In this document: piece by piece, positions 1-7,778 of the stretch
Layout: every line of letters starts with the position of its first letter
Numbering within the stretch: position 1 is the first letter of the stretch
Assembly: GCA_034423135.1 (NCBI GenBank)
Contig: DAOUJC010000006.1
Coordinates: forward strand, 62,001-126,000
Direction: 5' to 3'
Origin: JAPPHY01 sp034423135
GTDB lineage: Bacteria > Chloroflexota > Dehalococcoidia > Lucifugimonadales > UBA2985
DNA: 64,000 nucleotides
Notes under the pieces: generated by a model
What the model saw: the letters and a program-made list of their open reading frames with translations, nothing else
What the model was told of the DNA's origin: nothing
Databases searched by the model: none
Program-made: the position numbers and the translations under genes

Positions 1-550
1 TGGTAAGCCACCAGGGCAGGGCAATGAGACCCCTCTCCAGCGGCACCAGTATCTTGTTCATGCCGTTCCTGACCGACTGGAAGAACGGTCTCCATTGCTC
101 CACCATCCAGTCGACCCTGTCGTCCAACCAGTTGTCTAGCCCGCCGGGGCGGACCTCCAGGCCCAGCACGTGCACCGAGAGGGGCTTCACGATGACCTCC
201 CGATCGTTCACCTGCACCTCCTGGCCGGGGGCGCGGAAAGGGAACGAGTCGGCGGGCCCCATCACGGCAAGCAGGGTGAACAGCGTCACCACCAGGCCTC
301 CGGCAATTCGCCACGGCCAGGAGTCCAGCGACTTCAGGGTGTGCCAAACTATTGCCCCCATGGCAATGACAAAGAGCCAGAGAAACAGTCTCGGAAAGAA
401 GCCCGTTATCGTGGGGCCCTCCAGGTGGACCCAGAGGTCCCAAATGAGAAAGGCTGCCACCACCGCGAAGCCGACCCGTAGGCCCCACTGCCGCAGGGAT
501 GCAACTCCGCCCAACGTGCGAACTGTACTCATACTACGAGGAATATCCAT
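1..550 (-). CDS. ProW-like ABC transporter permease (partial, C-terminus off the window)
   Basis: The first 183 codons of a membrane permease read on the minus strand; the rest lies beyond the window edge. The start ATG follows AAGGAGG by 5 nt. Three hydrophobic stretches lie near residues 28-43, 54-70 and 82-98. They are followed by the segment DWMVEQWRPFFQSV and then IALPWW, which resembles the region before the core permease domain of ProW/OpuAB-type glycine betaine/proline permeases. It lies about 70 bp downstream of the ProV-like ATPase gene, so the two probably form one importer operon with a binding protein outside the window. Substrate specificity (betaine, proline, choline or other) cannot be read from this fragment. 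Confidence 0.8.
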   Translation of the reverse strand, partial: MDIPRSMSTVRTLGGVASLRQWGLRVGFAVVAAFLIWDLWVHLEGPTITGFFPRLFLWLFVIAMGAIVWHTLKSLDSWPWRIAGGLVVTLFTLLAVMGPADSFPFRAPGQEVQVNDREVIVKPLSVHVLGLEVRPGGLDNWLDDRVDWMVEQWRPFFQSVRNGMNKILVPLERGLIALPWWLT

Positions 551-621
551 CACATCCTCCTTGCGCTGTCTCGCCGGGCCGTCCCGGTATTGATTTCGCG
601 TTTGGGTCCGCTATGGCGTCC

Positions 622-1905
622 TCAACGTACCGCGCTCTCGCGGCTTGCTTCTGCCGTCTGATGGTTGCTGGCCAGGCTGGTCAGGAGGGCGGTCCTGGGT
701 ATGACGCCCAGGAGCCTTCCGTCCTCGTCCACAACCGAGATTGGATGCTCCGTCGCCGCCGCCAGCGGGACAAGGTCGTCGATGGAGGTCTCCGGCGGAA
801 CCCGCGGACTCGCCGGGGACTCCGGGTAGTCCAGGTCCTGCAGGCTTTCGACTCCGCGCCCGGCGGCTTCCGCGGCCTGCGCGGCGGTGATCATGCCCAT
901 GAAACCGTCCGCAGCGTCCACCACCGATGCTACGTCCGCTCCCGTGCCTCGCATGGCGTCCAGCGCGGTAGACGGCGACTGGGTTGCAAGCGCCTTCACC
1001 GCTGGGTCCTCCATGATGCTGCCGGCACCCATGAGTCGCGTCTTGGAAACGTCCCGGATGAAGTCCTCGACGTATGCGTCGGCTGGCCTCTCGACGATGT
1101 CCTCCGGTGCTCCCATCTGGATGATCTTGCCGTCCCTCATAATTGCGATGCGAGTGCCCAGCTTCAGGGCCTCGTCGAGGTCATGGGTGATGAAGATGAT
1201 CGTCTTATGAATGCGCTGTTGAAGGTTGATCAGCTCGTCCTGCATCTCACGGCGGATGAGCGGGTCCAGGGCGCTGAATGGTTCGTCCATGAGCAGGATC
1301 TCGGGGTCGACGGTGAGGGCCCGCGCCAGACCCACGCGCTGCTGCATGCCGCCGCTGAGCTCCGTGGCAAAGGCGTTCTCCCAGCCCTGCAGTCCCACGA
1401 TTTCCAGTGACTGCCGGGCGCGCTCGTGGCGGTCGCGCTTGTTCATGCCCTGCACCTCAAGGCCCCAGGCGGCGTTGTCGATTATGGTGCGATGCGGGAG
1501 CAGCCCGAAGTGCTGGAACACCATGGCCGACTTGCGACGGCGGAACTGCGTGAGCTGCTTGTCGTTGTACTGGAGGACGTCCTCACCGTCGATCCAGATC
1601 TGGCCTGCGGTTGGCTCGATGAGGCGGATGAGGCACCGAATGAGTGTGGACTTGCCGCTGCCGGAAAGGCCCATCACCACGAAAGTTTCGCCAAGGCCTA
1701 CGTCGAAGCTTACGTCCTGCAGCGCCACCACGCATCCCAGCTCGGACTGTATGTCGGCCTTGGATCGGCCTTCGTACTCCCCCGTCATCACACGCTCAGG
1801 CATTGGCCCGAACACCTTCCAGAGGTCACGCACCGAGATTCTGGTCCCGGTGACGTCGGGCGAAAGGGTAGCTGCACTCTGCTGAAGCCCGTTCTCCGTG
1901 CTCAA
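622..1905 (-). CDS. proV: Glycine betaine/proline-type ABC transporter ATP-binding protein with CBS domains (ProV/OpuAA-like)
   Basis: Cytoplasmic ATPase energising a ProU/OpuA-type osmolyte importer. It has Walker A (GLSGSGKST), the signature LSGGMQQRV, Walker B (ILLMDEPF) and the switch His in FITHD. A C-terminal tail of about 150 residues reads as a tandem CBS pair, the ionic-strength sensor of this family. The start chosen is TTG at 1905, preceded by AGGAGG with 6 nt spacing. An upstream in-frame ATG at 2013 would add 36 low-complexity Arg/Pro residues and has its purine run only 1 nt away, so it is less likely. The permease gene follows about 70 bp downstream. The substrate is inferred from family only. 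Confidence 0.88.
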   Translation of the reverse strand: MSTENGLQQSAATLSPDVTGTRISVRDLWKVFGPMPERVMTGEYEGRSKADIQSELGCVVALQDVSFDVGLGETFVVMGLSGSGKSTLIRCLIRLIEPTAGQIWIDGEDVLQYNDKQLTQFRRRKSAMVFQHFGLLPHRTIIDNAAWGLEVQGMNKRDRHERARQSLEIVGLQGWENAFATELSGGMQQRVGLARALTVDPEILLMDEPFSALDPLIRREMQDELINLQQRIHKTIIFITHDLDEALKLGTRIAIMRDGKIIQMGAPEDIVERPADAYVEDFIRDVSKTRLMGAGSIMEDPAVKALATQSPSTALDAMRGTGADVASVVDAADGFMGMITAAQAAEAAGRGVESLQDLDYPESPASPRVPPETSIDDLVPLAAATEHPISVVDEDGRLLGVIPRTALLTSLASNHQTAEASRESAVR

Positions 1906-2091
1906 TTTCAACCTCCTACCAGGTCTCGAGGGTTGACGAGCCCTCCGGGGCCGTCCCCTCGCCGCTCTATCGCTCCCTGCGACTGCCGAAACCGGTAATC
2001 CTGGCGGATCCATGCCTCCCGTGGAGCCTTCTCTGTGGTGCGGTCTGCATTGGCTGCCGCGAGGCGCTCCGGAGGCGGTATTGAGATGGAG

Positions 2092-2700
2092 TTATGCCTG
2101 AGAGGCAACTCCTCGCATGAAAATGCGCCACATCTCGGCGCGTCTCTCTGCCAGCCTGGGCAGGTAGCTGTTGAGGGCCCAGAGAGTAGCCGTGCTCTGC
2201 ACAAGTCCCAGGAAGGCGGTGGCCGCCGCCTGGACGTCAACGTCCGGCCTTATGCTGCCCTCGCGCTTGCCATCCTCCAGGACCTCTTGCAGGAACTCCA
2301 GGTAGTGGGTGAGCATGAGCGCCACGCGGCTCTGCAGGCCGATGCCGTCGAAGCCGGTGGCCTCCGCAATGATGATGAAGGATACGGCGCCGCGGCCTTC
2401 CACGTCGCTCAGGTGGGCCTCCAGGATGCGCTCCATGTTCTCCCTCGCGGGCGACTCTTCCATGCGTGCGCCTCGGAGTGTGCTCATGAGGCTCTCCTCG
2501 ATGTCGTCGATGAGGGACGAAAGGATGGAGCGCTTGCTCTGGAAGTGGCGGTAGATCGCTCCCTCGGTGACCCCCACGGCTTCGGCAATGGCGTCGATGG
2601 TGACGCTCTCCATGCCCTTGGATGTGATGATGTCCCGCGCCGCGTCAATGATTTGACGCCGCCGGACGGTGGTGCTCTGTCTGTCTACTCGAATAGCCAT
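2092..2700 (-). CDS. TetR/AcrR family transcriptional regulator
   Basis: A 202-residue protein of usual TetR length. The N-terminal helix-turn-helix spans roughly residues 14-60 (VTIDAIAEAVGVTEGAIYRHF is the typical core, cut here only by residue substitutions). The C-terminal ligand/dimer domain is divergent, as is normal, so the inducer is unknown. The gene is first in the minus-strand run tetR-proV-proW, with 186 bp between it and proV. A consensus promoter (-35 at 2752-2757, -10 at 2729-2734) and a perfect 7+7 bp palindrome covering the start-site region sit directly upstream, so it very probably represses its own transcription. It may also control the transporter or the divergent Cache lipoprotein at 2925. 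Confidence 0.9.
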   Translation of the reverse strand: MAIRVDRQSTTVRRRQIIDAARDIITSKGMESVTIDAIAEAVGVTEGAIYRHFQSKRSILSSLIDDIEESLMSTLRGARMEESPARENMERILEAHLSDVEGRGAVSFIIIAEATGFDGIGLQSRVALMLTHYLEFLQEVLEDGKREGSIRPDVDVQAAATAFLGLVQSTATLWALNSYLPRLAERRAEMWRIFMRGVASQA

Positions 2701-2712
2701 AAGCCGATGAAA

Positions 2713-2728
2713 GTAAGCGTTCGCTTAC
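2713..2728. promoter_or_regulatory. Probable TetR operator (palindrome)
   Basis: GTAAGCG and CGCTTAC form perfect 7-bp inverted arms around a 2-nt centre. The site abuts the -10 box of the tetR promoter and ends 13 bp before the tetR start codon. That is the usual place for an autorepressor operator. Binding itself is inference. Confidence 0.7.
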
Positions 2729-2757
2729 AAGATAAACACCTGGCCAGATGTTGTCAA
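2729..2757 (-). promoter_or_regulatory. Sigma-70-type promoter for tetR
   Basis: On the minus strand: -35 TTGACA (2757-2752), 17-nt spacer, -10 TATCTT (2734-2729). The probable start point falls inside the adjoining palindrome. Confidence 0.7.
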
Positions 2758-2812
2758 CCCCTGGGGGTAAGAGCCCCGCTGGGAACTCGGCCATTCCGCG
2801 CTGCGGCGAAAG

Positions 2813-2840
2813 TTGACTACCCCCGTGACGCTCGTATATG
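2813..2840 (+). promoter_or_regulatory. Possible promoter for the Cache lipoprotein
   Basis: TTGACT, a 16-nt spacer, then TATATG, about 85 bp before the ATG at 2925. The spacing is slightly short, so this is a moderate call. Confidence 0.4.
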
Positions 2841-2924
2841 CTTCCCATTGCGAATGGAGGCGGATTCGCTCCCGATTCTTGGCGCCGCCACGCCTTGCAC
2901 CGCAAACGTAAGGAGAGAGTTCTG

Positions 2925-3815
2925 ATGAACCGCCGTACAATCTCAGCCACCGCCGCCGCGGCTCTGCTGCTGACACTCCTCGCTGTGCTGGCCGCCTGCG
3001 ATACCGGCGAGCCGGCGTCCGTTTCAGGCCCGGGCTCCGCGGCCGACGCGCCCCTGAGGTCGGACAACGACGCCTACACTCAGCACTTCGTCAGGCAGGC
3101 CATCGACATGTACGAGTCGGACGGTCTGGATGCCACGGTCGAATACTACAACACGCCCGAGAGCGTGGACGGCCAGTGGTACGTGTTCATCTATGACGAA
3201 AACGACGTCGGTCTGGCGCACGCGGTCAATCCGGCCCTCGTGGGCCGCCCCGCATCGGAGGCGGTAGGCCCCAACGGCTACCCCGCAGGTGAAGCTCTGG
3301 AAGCCGTGGCCGACGAGGCCGGGTCGTGGTTCACCTACTCGTTCATCAACCCGCAGTCCGGCGCGCCGGAGACGAAGCACTCGTGGGTGGTACGTCACGA
3401 CGGTCTGCTGTTCGGCTCCGGCTGGTACGAGCCCGGCACTCTCAAGTCCGACGCCCCCGAATACACGCAGGACTTTGTGAGGAAGGCAATTGCGCTTTAC
3501 GACGCACTCGGCCGTGACGCTACGGTCGATTACTATAACGCGGAGGAGAGCGTGGACGGCGCCTGGTACGTGTTCATCGTCGGCGAGGACGGGCGGACGA
3601 TTGCGCACTTCAACCCCATGTTCATCGGCCGCGACCCAGACCAGCGCGTCGATTCCACAGGGTACTTCTACGGGGATGACCTGCTGGGAGCAACCGAGTC
3701 CGGCAGCTGGGTCAGCTACGTGCTGACGAACCCGGATCTCGGCACGGAGCGCAAGAAGCACACCTGGGCCGTGAACCACGATGGCCTGATCTTCGCGTCC
3801 GGCTGGTACGAGTAG
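2925..3815 (+). CDS. Lipoprotein with two tandem Cache sensor domains
   Basis: A secreted lipoprotein of 296 residues. A signal peptide ends in the lipobox LAAC, so it is anchored to the outer face of the membrane. Two homologous units follow (roughly residues 47-160 and 163-296). Each carries ATV(E/D)YYN, ESVDG.WYVFI, an .AH..P segment and ends in HDGL.F.SGWYE. This is the Cache pattern of small-molecule sensing domains. There is no kinase, methyl-accepting or cyclase domain and no transmembrane helix beyond the signal, so it binds rather than signals by itself. The ATG at 2925 was chosen because AAGGAGAG precedes it; upstream in-frame codons lack both a signal peptide and a ribosome site. 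The ligand and partner are unknown. Confidence 0.8.
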   Translation: MNRRTISATAAAALLLTLLAVLAACDTGEPASVSGPGSAADAPLRSDNDAYTQHFVRQAIDMYESDGLDATVEYYNTPESVDGQWYVFIYDENDVGLAHAVNPALVGRPASEAVGPNGYPAGEALEAVADEAGSWFTYSFINPQSGAPETKHSWVVRHDGLLFGSGWYEPGTLKSDAPEYTQDFVRKAIALYDALGRDATVDYYNAEESVDGAWYVFIVGEDGRTIAHFNPMFIGRDPDQRVDSTGYFYGDDLLGATESGSWVSYVLTNPDLGTERKKHTWAVNHDGLIFASGWYE

Positions 3816-3863
3816 CGCTTCACTTCACGCAGGGCATATGCGGGGCGCCGAGGCAACCTCCGG

Positions 3864-4328
3864 TTATGAGCCGAGGCCGGCAGCAACGCGCAGCGCCTCG
3901 ATGTCGATCTTCTTCATAGTCAGAAGAGCATCCATCACGGCGCCGGAGTCGCCTGCAAGCAGTTCATCCAGCATGGATGGAACGACCTGCCAGGTCACAC
4001 CGAACCGGTCATCCAGCCAGCCGCAAGGGCCGGGCGTTCCTCCCTCAGAAAGTTTGCTCCAGTAGTAGTCTATTTCCTCCTGCGAGTCACAGGAGATTAC
4101 AAAGGAAATGGCAGGCGTGATCTTGTATGCCGGACCGCCGTCGAGCACAGTGAAGGGCTGGCCGTCCAACTCGAATTGCACAACGGCGCTACCCTCGCCC
4201 GGACCTGACGGCAGCGGGGACGAACTTACGACCCTTGAGTTCGGGAAAACAGAGACGTAGAGCTTGGCAGCCTCCTCCGCCTGCCCGTCGAACCATATGA
4301 ACGGGGATATTCTGTGTGTAGCGGTCAT
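3864..4328 (-). CDS. VOC superfamily protein, PhnB/YdcJ-like
   Basis: A 154-residue protein of the vicinal-oxygen-chelate fold, PhnB/3-demethylubiquinone methyltransferase-like subgroup. It shows the typical opening ISPFIWFDGQAEEAAKLYV, then FPNS, the FELDGQPF strand and C-terminal TWQVVP with the motif VMDALLTMKKIDI. Members are dimers built from two beta-alpha-beta-beta-beta units; most have no proven reaction. The frame stays open to 4502, but the family alignment begins at the methionine at 4328. It is transcribed alone, divergently from the cytochrome c lipoprotein. Confidence 0.8.
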   Translation of the reverse strand: MTATHRISPFIWFDGQAEEAAKLYVSVFPNSRVVSSSPLPSGPGEGSAVVQFELDGQPFTVLDGGPAYKITPAISFVISCDSQEEIDYYWSKLSEGGTPGPCGWLDDRFGVTWQVVPSMLDELLAGDSGAVMDALLTMKKIDIEALRVAAGLGS

Positions 4329-4580
4329 CCTGCACCAGCCTCGCGTTGAGATTGCCGTTCTGGGTGGCAACGATTCTAGCAGCCGCGGGGCATGATGCTC
4401 AACTGCCCGTGGGCCGCAACCGTGACAGACTCTCGGAAGGTGAAGCATAGCCCCATGCGGCAGAGCGGGCGCGCGTACGTTGATCACGGGAGAGCGTTCC
4501 AATAGTCGATGCCCAGTGAGTCCTTATGCAGGCGGCCGGCCGCGACTCACTTCAATTCCTTCCCGAAATGGCCTGTCCGC

Positions 4581-4608
4581 TTGACGCGCATATCGATTAC
4601 ATTAGAAT
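4581..4608 (+). promoter_or_regulatory. Probable promoter in the 4329-4710 gene-free gap
   Basis: TTGACG, a 16-nt spacer, then TAGAAT, about 100 bp before the cytochrome c gene at 4711. The rest of this 382-bp gap shows no convincing gene, repeat or terminator. Confidence 0.5.
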
Positions 4609-4710
4609 GTAGTCTGGACTCGGGCTGTCGGCTATGTTCAAGGCGCTCAGGCCCGGCGGCATGTGATCTTGATTCTGAGTGAGTGGAGAGCATCCCAAAT
4701 CAGCAATTGC

Positions 4711-5223
4711 ATGAACGCCGTAGGTCGAGTGACCGGCACCTGGATTGCGCTGTTGGTCGTGATCGCAGGGCTTGCCGCGATGGCCGCCTGCAACTTCTCG
4801 CCTGCCCCCGTGCTGACGGCCACGCCCGTCGGGCCACCACCGGGTCAAGAGACTTTCGCAACGGTCTGCGCGGCGTGCCACGGAGCCGCCGGCGAGGGCC
4901 AGCCCGACTGGCACATTCGCAAGGAGGACGGGACGCTGCCTGCACCTCCATTGAATGGAACGGGTCATACGTGGCACCACGCCGACGGCCTCCTCTATCG
5001 CATAGTGAGCAAGGGCAGCGAGCTTTGGGTGGATCCGAGCCTGCCCAATCTCAAGGGCGGCATGCCCGGCTTTGAGATGCAGCTTACCCGCGAGGAGATC
5101 ATTGCCGTCATCGAGTACGTCAAGAGTCTCTGGGTGGACAGGCAGGCCCGCGGCGTATCAATCGTGGAGCACCAGTCCCGAATCAGCGAGGCGGACCCGT
5201 ATCCGCCGCCCGAGGGTTCGTAG
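4711..5223 (+). CDS. Mono-heme cytochrome c lipoprotein
   Basis: An exported, membrane-anchored class I cytochrome c of 170 residues. The signal peptide ends in MAAC. One heme-attachment motif, CAACH, lies near residue 57; a methionine in GGMPGFEM near residue 115 is the probable second heme ligand. It resembles the small c-type domains that shuttle electrons to terminal oxidases or periplasmic dehydrogenases. The ATG at 4711 gives a compact signal peptide; an in-frame GTG at 4663 would add 16 residues and has no better ribosome site. No oxidase or dehydrogenase gene adjoins it, so the redox partner is unknown. Confidence 0.82.
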   Translation: MNAVGRVTGTWIALLVVIAGLAAMAACNFSPAPVLTATPVGPPPGQETFATVCAACHGAAGEGQPDWHIRKEDGTLPAPPLNGTGHTWHHADGLLYRIVSKGSELWVDPSLPNLKGGMPGFEMQLTREEIIAVIEYVKSLWVDRQARGVSIVEHQSRISEADPYPPPEGS

Positions 5224-5311
5224 CGACCCGGGCGGCAACCGGCGGCCTGCCATAATCGCGCCTGCCGCTGTCTGGAGGCACGCGTGCTGACTAGGACGCG
5301 GCGGAGGACAG

Positions 5312-6100
5312 GTGACGGATAGCAACATGCCGAAACAGCGCGGACTTGCCCGCAAGGGAACTCAGGCCGCTCCGAAGCTGCACTCCATTAGACTGGACGG
5401 CGCCGCCACCATCCTGTTTGAGCTGCGGCGCAGCGCCCGCCGCATCAGGACAATCAACATCCGCGTGGAGGACGACCGCGTTGTGCTCGCAGTGCCTCTA
5501 CGCACGCCGCTGAGTGAGGTGCAGGACGTCATCCGCAGACGCGAGCGCTGGATCCTGGACCAGCTGGCCAGGAGGCCCGCTCAGCCGCCGCAGCTGCTGG
5601 TCGACGGCTGCGACGTTCTTCCGTTCATGGGTCGGAGCCTTCCCGTGATCGTCGAACGGGCGTCGGTGAAGTCGGGGTTGGCGCGGCTGGTCAATGACGT
5701 TCTGCGCGTCGAGGCGCCGGCAAGTCTTGATGATGGACAGAGCAAGGAGGTGGCGAGACGGTCGGTCGTCGAGTGGCTGCGAGGACAGGCCGCGGAACGG
5801 CTGCCGGTTGAAGTCGAGCGTTGGTGGCCCACGCTGGGCCGGGGCGACGGCGTGCGCGTTCGCATCGGCAACCAGCGCAGGCAGTGGGGAAACTGCTCAG
5901 TGGATGGCACTATACGCTTCAGCTGGCGATTGATGATGCTGGAGCCGGAGCTGATCGAGTACGTGGTGGTTCACGAGATGGCGCACCTCACGCGCATGGA
6001 CCACTCGAAGGAGTTCTGGGCGCTCGTGGCGTGGGCGATGCCGGACGTTGCAGACCGCAGGCGGCGGCTTCGGGAGGTGCAGGACCAGCTGCCGCTGTGA
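5312..6100 (+). CDS. YgjP/DUF45 family metal-dependent hydrolase (SprT-like)
   Basis: A 262-residue protein of the YgjP-like metallopeptidase domain family. The zinc signature HEMAHLTRMDHSKEFW provides HExxH plus a third histidine in the usual spacing. The GNQRRQWGNCS segment before it is the conserved strand of this family. Members are predicted cytosolic zinc peptidases; no substrate is established. The start is GTG at 5312, with GGAGG 4 nt before it; an in-frame ATG at 5327 lacks a ribosome site. It converges on the DUF429 gene, leaving 14 bp between the stops. Confidence 0.83.
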   Translation: MTDSNMPKQRGLARKGTQAAPKLHSIRLDGAATILFELRRSARRIRTINIRVEDDRVVLAVPLRTPLSEVQDVIRRRERWILDQLARRPAQPPQLLVDGCDVLPFMGRSLPVIVERASVKSGLARLVNDVLRVEAPASLDDGQSKEVARRSVVEWLRGQAAERLPVEVERWWPTLGRGDGVRVRIGNQRRQWGNCSVDGTIRFSWRLMMLEPELIEYVVVHEMAHLTRMDHSKEFWALVAWAMPDVADRRRRLREVQDQLPL

Positions 6101-6114
6101 TGCGGCGACGATGG

Positions 6115-6906
6115 TCAGCCGCGGTCAGATGCCGCTTGCGGGACTGGCTCCCAGTACACCATCTCCATCCGCAAGCCTAGGGCGTCGCACGGCGGCTCGG
6201 CTGGTAGCGTAGCGATCTTGCTCCCGTCGGGCATGCCCAGCCAGCCTGTGACCGCAGCCGCCAGCGCGTCAATTATGTCGTCGTCGGCGACCTGGCTTGA
6301 GGGAAAGCCTCTGGCGAGTCCCTTGTAGATGCTAGGGGCTTGAGTCAAGTGGCACTTGAGCACGTCAAGGCGTTCCCGTTCTCCCTCGCGTATCTTCTTG
6401 TTGTGGCGCATGGCAGTTCGCTTCTTGGCGTCCGACGAACTCAGCGCCCAAAAGCATACCTCCGGGTGAGCCTCCCGCACCGGTGGCTGAGCGCCCGCGC
6501 CTCGCAAGTGCAAGGCACGGTCCACCTGTGCGATCTTGTGAGTGATGTTGAAAGTCTGCTTGCTAAGGCCCTTATTTGTGACCTCACATTGGACACCGGA
6601 AGTAACCTTATAGCTTTTTGACTTCACTACCGCCTGCACCGCCTGTCGCGTCGGCGTTCGAAAGACGCTTGACCGGCGGCCCTTTAGATTCTTCCGCTCC
6701 TGCGTGTCACACTCGCGCTCATCCTCGCCATCCGGCAGCCCTATGGGAATGTCCACAAGTATCAGGCTAGCGTCAGCATTGCAGGTCAGCAGCTTCTCGA
6801 AGGTGTCGTACACGCCGCACCGGGCGAGATTGCCGTCCGCGTCCAGTCCCACGCTGAACCAGCCGTAGCGGCAGCCGTCCACTCCTACGAACACACTCTT
6901 GGTCAT
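6115..6906 (-). CDS. DUF429 family protein (predicted RNase H-like fold)
   Basis: A 263-residue protein matching DUF429: N-terminal FVGVDGCRYGW, then LILVDIPIGLP, the block GRRSSVFRTPTR, then HPEVCFWAL, and finally DDDIIDALAAAVTGWLG. The conserved acidic residues in VGVDG, LVDIP and DDDIIDA suit an RNase H-like metal site, which is why a nuclease role has been proposed for the family. No experimental function is known to me. AGGAGG lies about 9 nt before the ATG. It is monocistronic and divergent from the phosphoesterase gene at 7090. Confidence 0.82.
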   Translation of the reverse strand: MTKSVFVGVDGCRYGWFSVGLDADGNLARCGVYDTFEKLLTCNADASLILVDIPIGLPDGEDERECDTQERKNLKGRRSSVFRTPTRQAVQAVVKSKSYKVTSGVQCEVTNKGLSKQTFNITHKIAQVDRALHLRGAGAQPPVREAHPEVCFWALSSSDAKKRTAMRHNKKIREGERERLDVLKCHLTQAPSIYKGLARGFPSSQVADDDIIDALAAAVTGWLGMPDGSKIATLPAEPPCDALGLRMEMVYWEPVPQAASDRG

Positions 6907-6987
6907 GTAAACTCTCCTCCTGTTGCGTCGGATTGTCCGGCCTTGATGATCATATCACGATGGGAATTCGTCCTTATCAACCGCGAA

Positions 6988-7016
6988 TTGACGGCGGCAG
7001 CCTGCGCCGTTACAAT
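6988..7016 (+). promoter_or_regulatory. Sigma-70-type promoter for the phosphoesterase gene
   Basis: TTGACG, a 17-nt spacer and TACAAT, close to consensus. The leader to the ATG at 7090 is about 67 nt. Confidence 0.7.
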
Positions 7017-7089
7017 GATGTATCTCTCGTTGAACGGCTCGGCGCTGTGCCCGCACCAATCGCACTGCTGCCGAGGGAACGGTTGAGGA

Positions 7090-7647
7090 ATGCGAATAGG
7101 ACTGATATCGGACACGCACACCCCGGGAACCGGCCAGGAACCGCCCCCGGAGGTGGCAGCAGCCTTCGAGGGCGTGGAGCACATCCTCCACGCCGGCGAC
7201 ATCTTCATCCCATCGTGCCTGGACTGGCTGGAGCGCATAGCCCCCGTGACCGCGGTTGAGCTTGGCTCCACCGCCCACTTCGGCGACGACCCCCGAGTCG
7301 AAGAGAAGCGCGTGTTCCAGATGGGAGGCTACACTTTCGCAATGGTGCACGACCTCATCATCCCAGGCATGGGCGGCGAGGTCATGCAGGGCACCATCCC
7401 GCGGCAGTTCACGGCGGAGGGCAGTTTGCCCAAGGCCCTTGAGGGTGTCTTCGGCGCACCCATCGACATTGTGGTATTCGGCCACACGCACTACCACGTG
7501 GTGGAGAAGCACCAGGGAGTCCTGCTGGTCAATCCTGGCAGCCCCACGCTGCCAAAGCAGGTGCGCAGGTTGGGCGAAGTCGGAATCCTGGAACTTCTGC
7601 CGGAAGGGCCGGAGGCCACCATAGTGAATTTGTCGGACTACAGCTAG
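7090..7647 (+). CDS. YfcE/MJ0936-type metallophosphoesterase
   Basis: A 185-residue calcineurin-like phosphoesterase. All metal motifs are present: D-x-H in ISDTH, GD in HAGDI, and GHTHYHV near the C-terminus, followed by the family block LLVNPGSPTLP. YfcE-type enzymes are small cytosolic two-metal phosphodiesterases active on model substrates; the natural substrate is not settled. The GN(H/E) motif seen in many relatives appears here as ELGSTAH, a divergence in the third metal motif. It has its own promoter at 6988-7016 and is monocistronic. Confidence 0.87.
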   Translation: MRIGLISDTHTPGTGQEPPPEVAAAFEGVEHILHAGDIFIPSCLDWLERIAPVTAVELGSTAHFGDDPRVEEKRVFQMGGYTFAMVHDLIIPGMGGEVMQGTIPRQFTAEGSLPKALEGVFGAPIDIVVFGHTHYHVVEKHQGVLLVNPGSPTLPKQVRRLGEVGILELLPEGPEATIVNLSDYS

Positions 7648-7778
7648 CATAGAGCACCGCAAGTGCCCGGCCGGCTCCACCACCCCCTCAGCAGCCGACC
7701 GGTTGCACGGTGAAGAATCGGCGAGACTCAGCCGCCAATCGATACCTGACATAGAACATCTCGACAGGAGGTGAGGGA

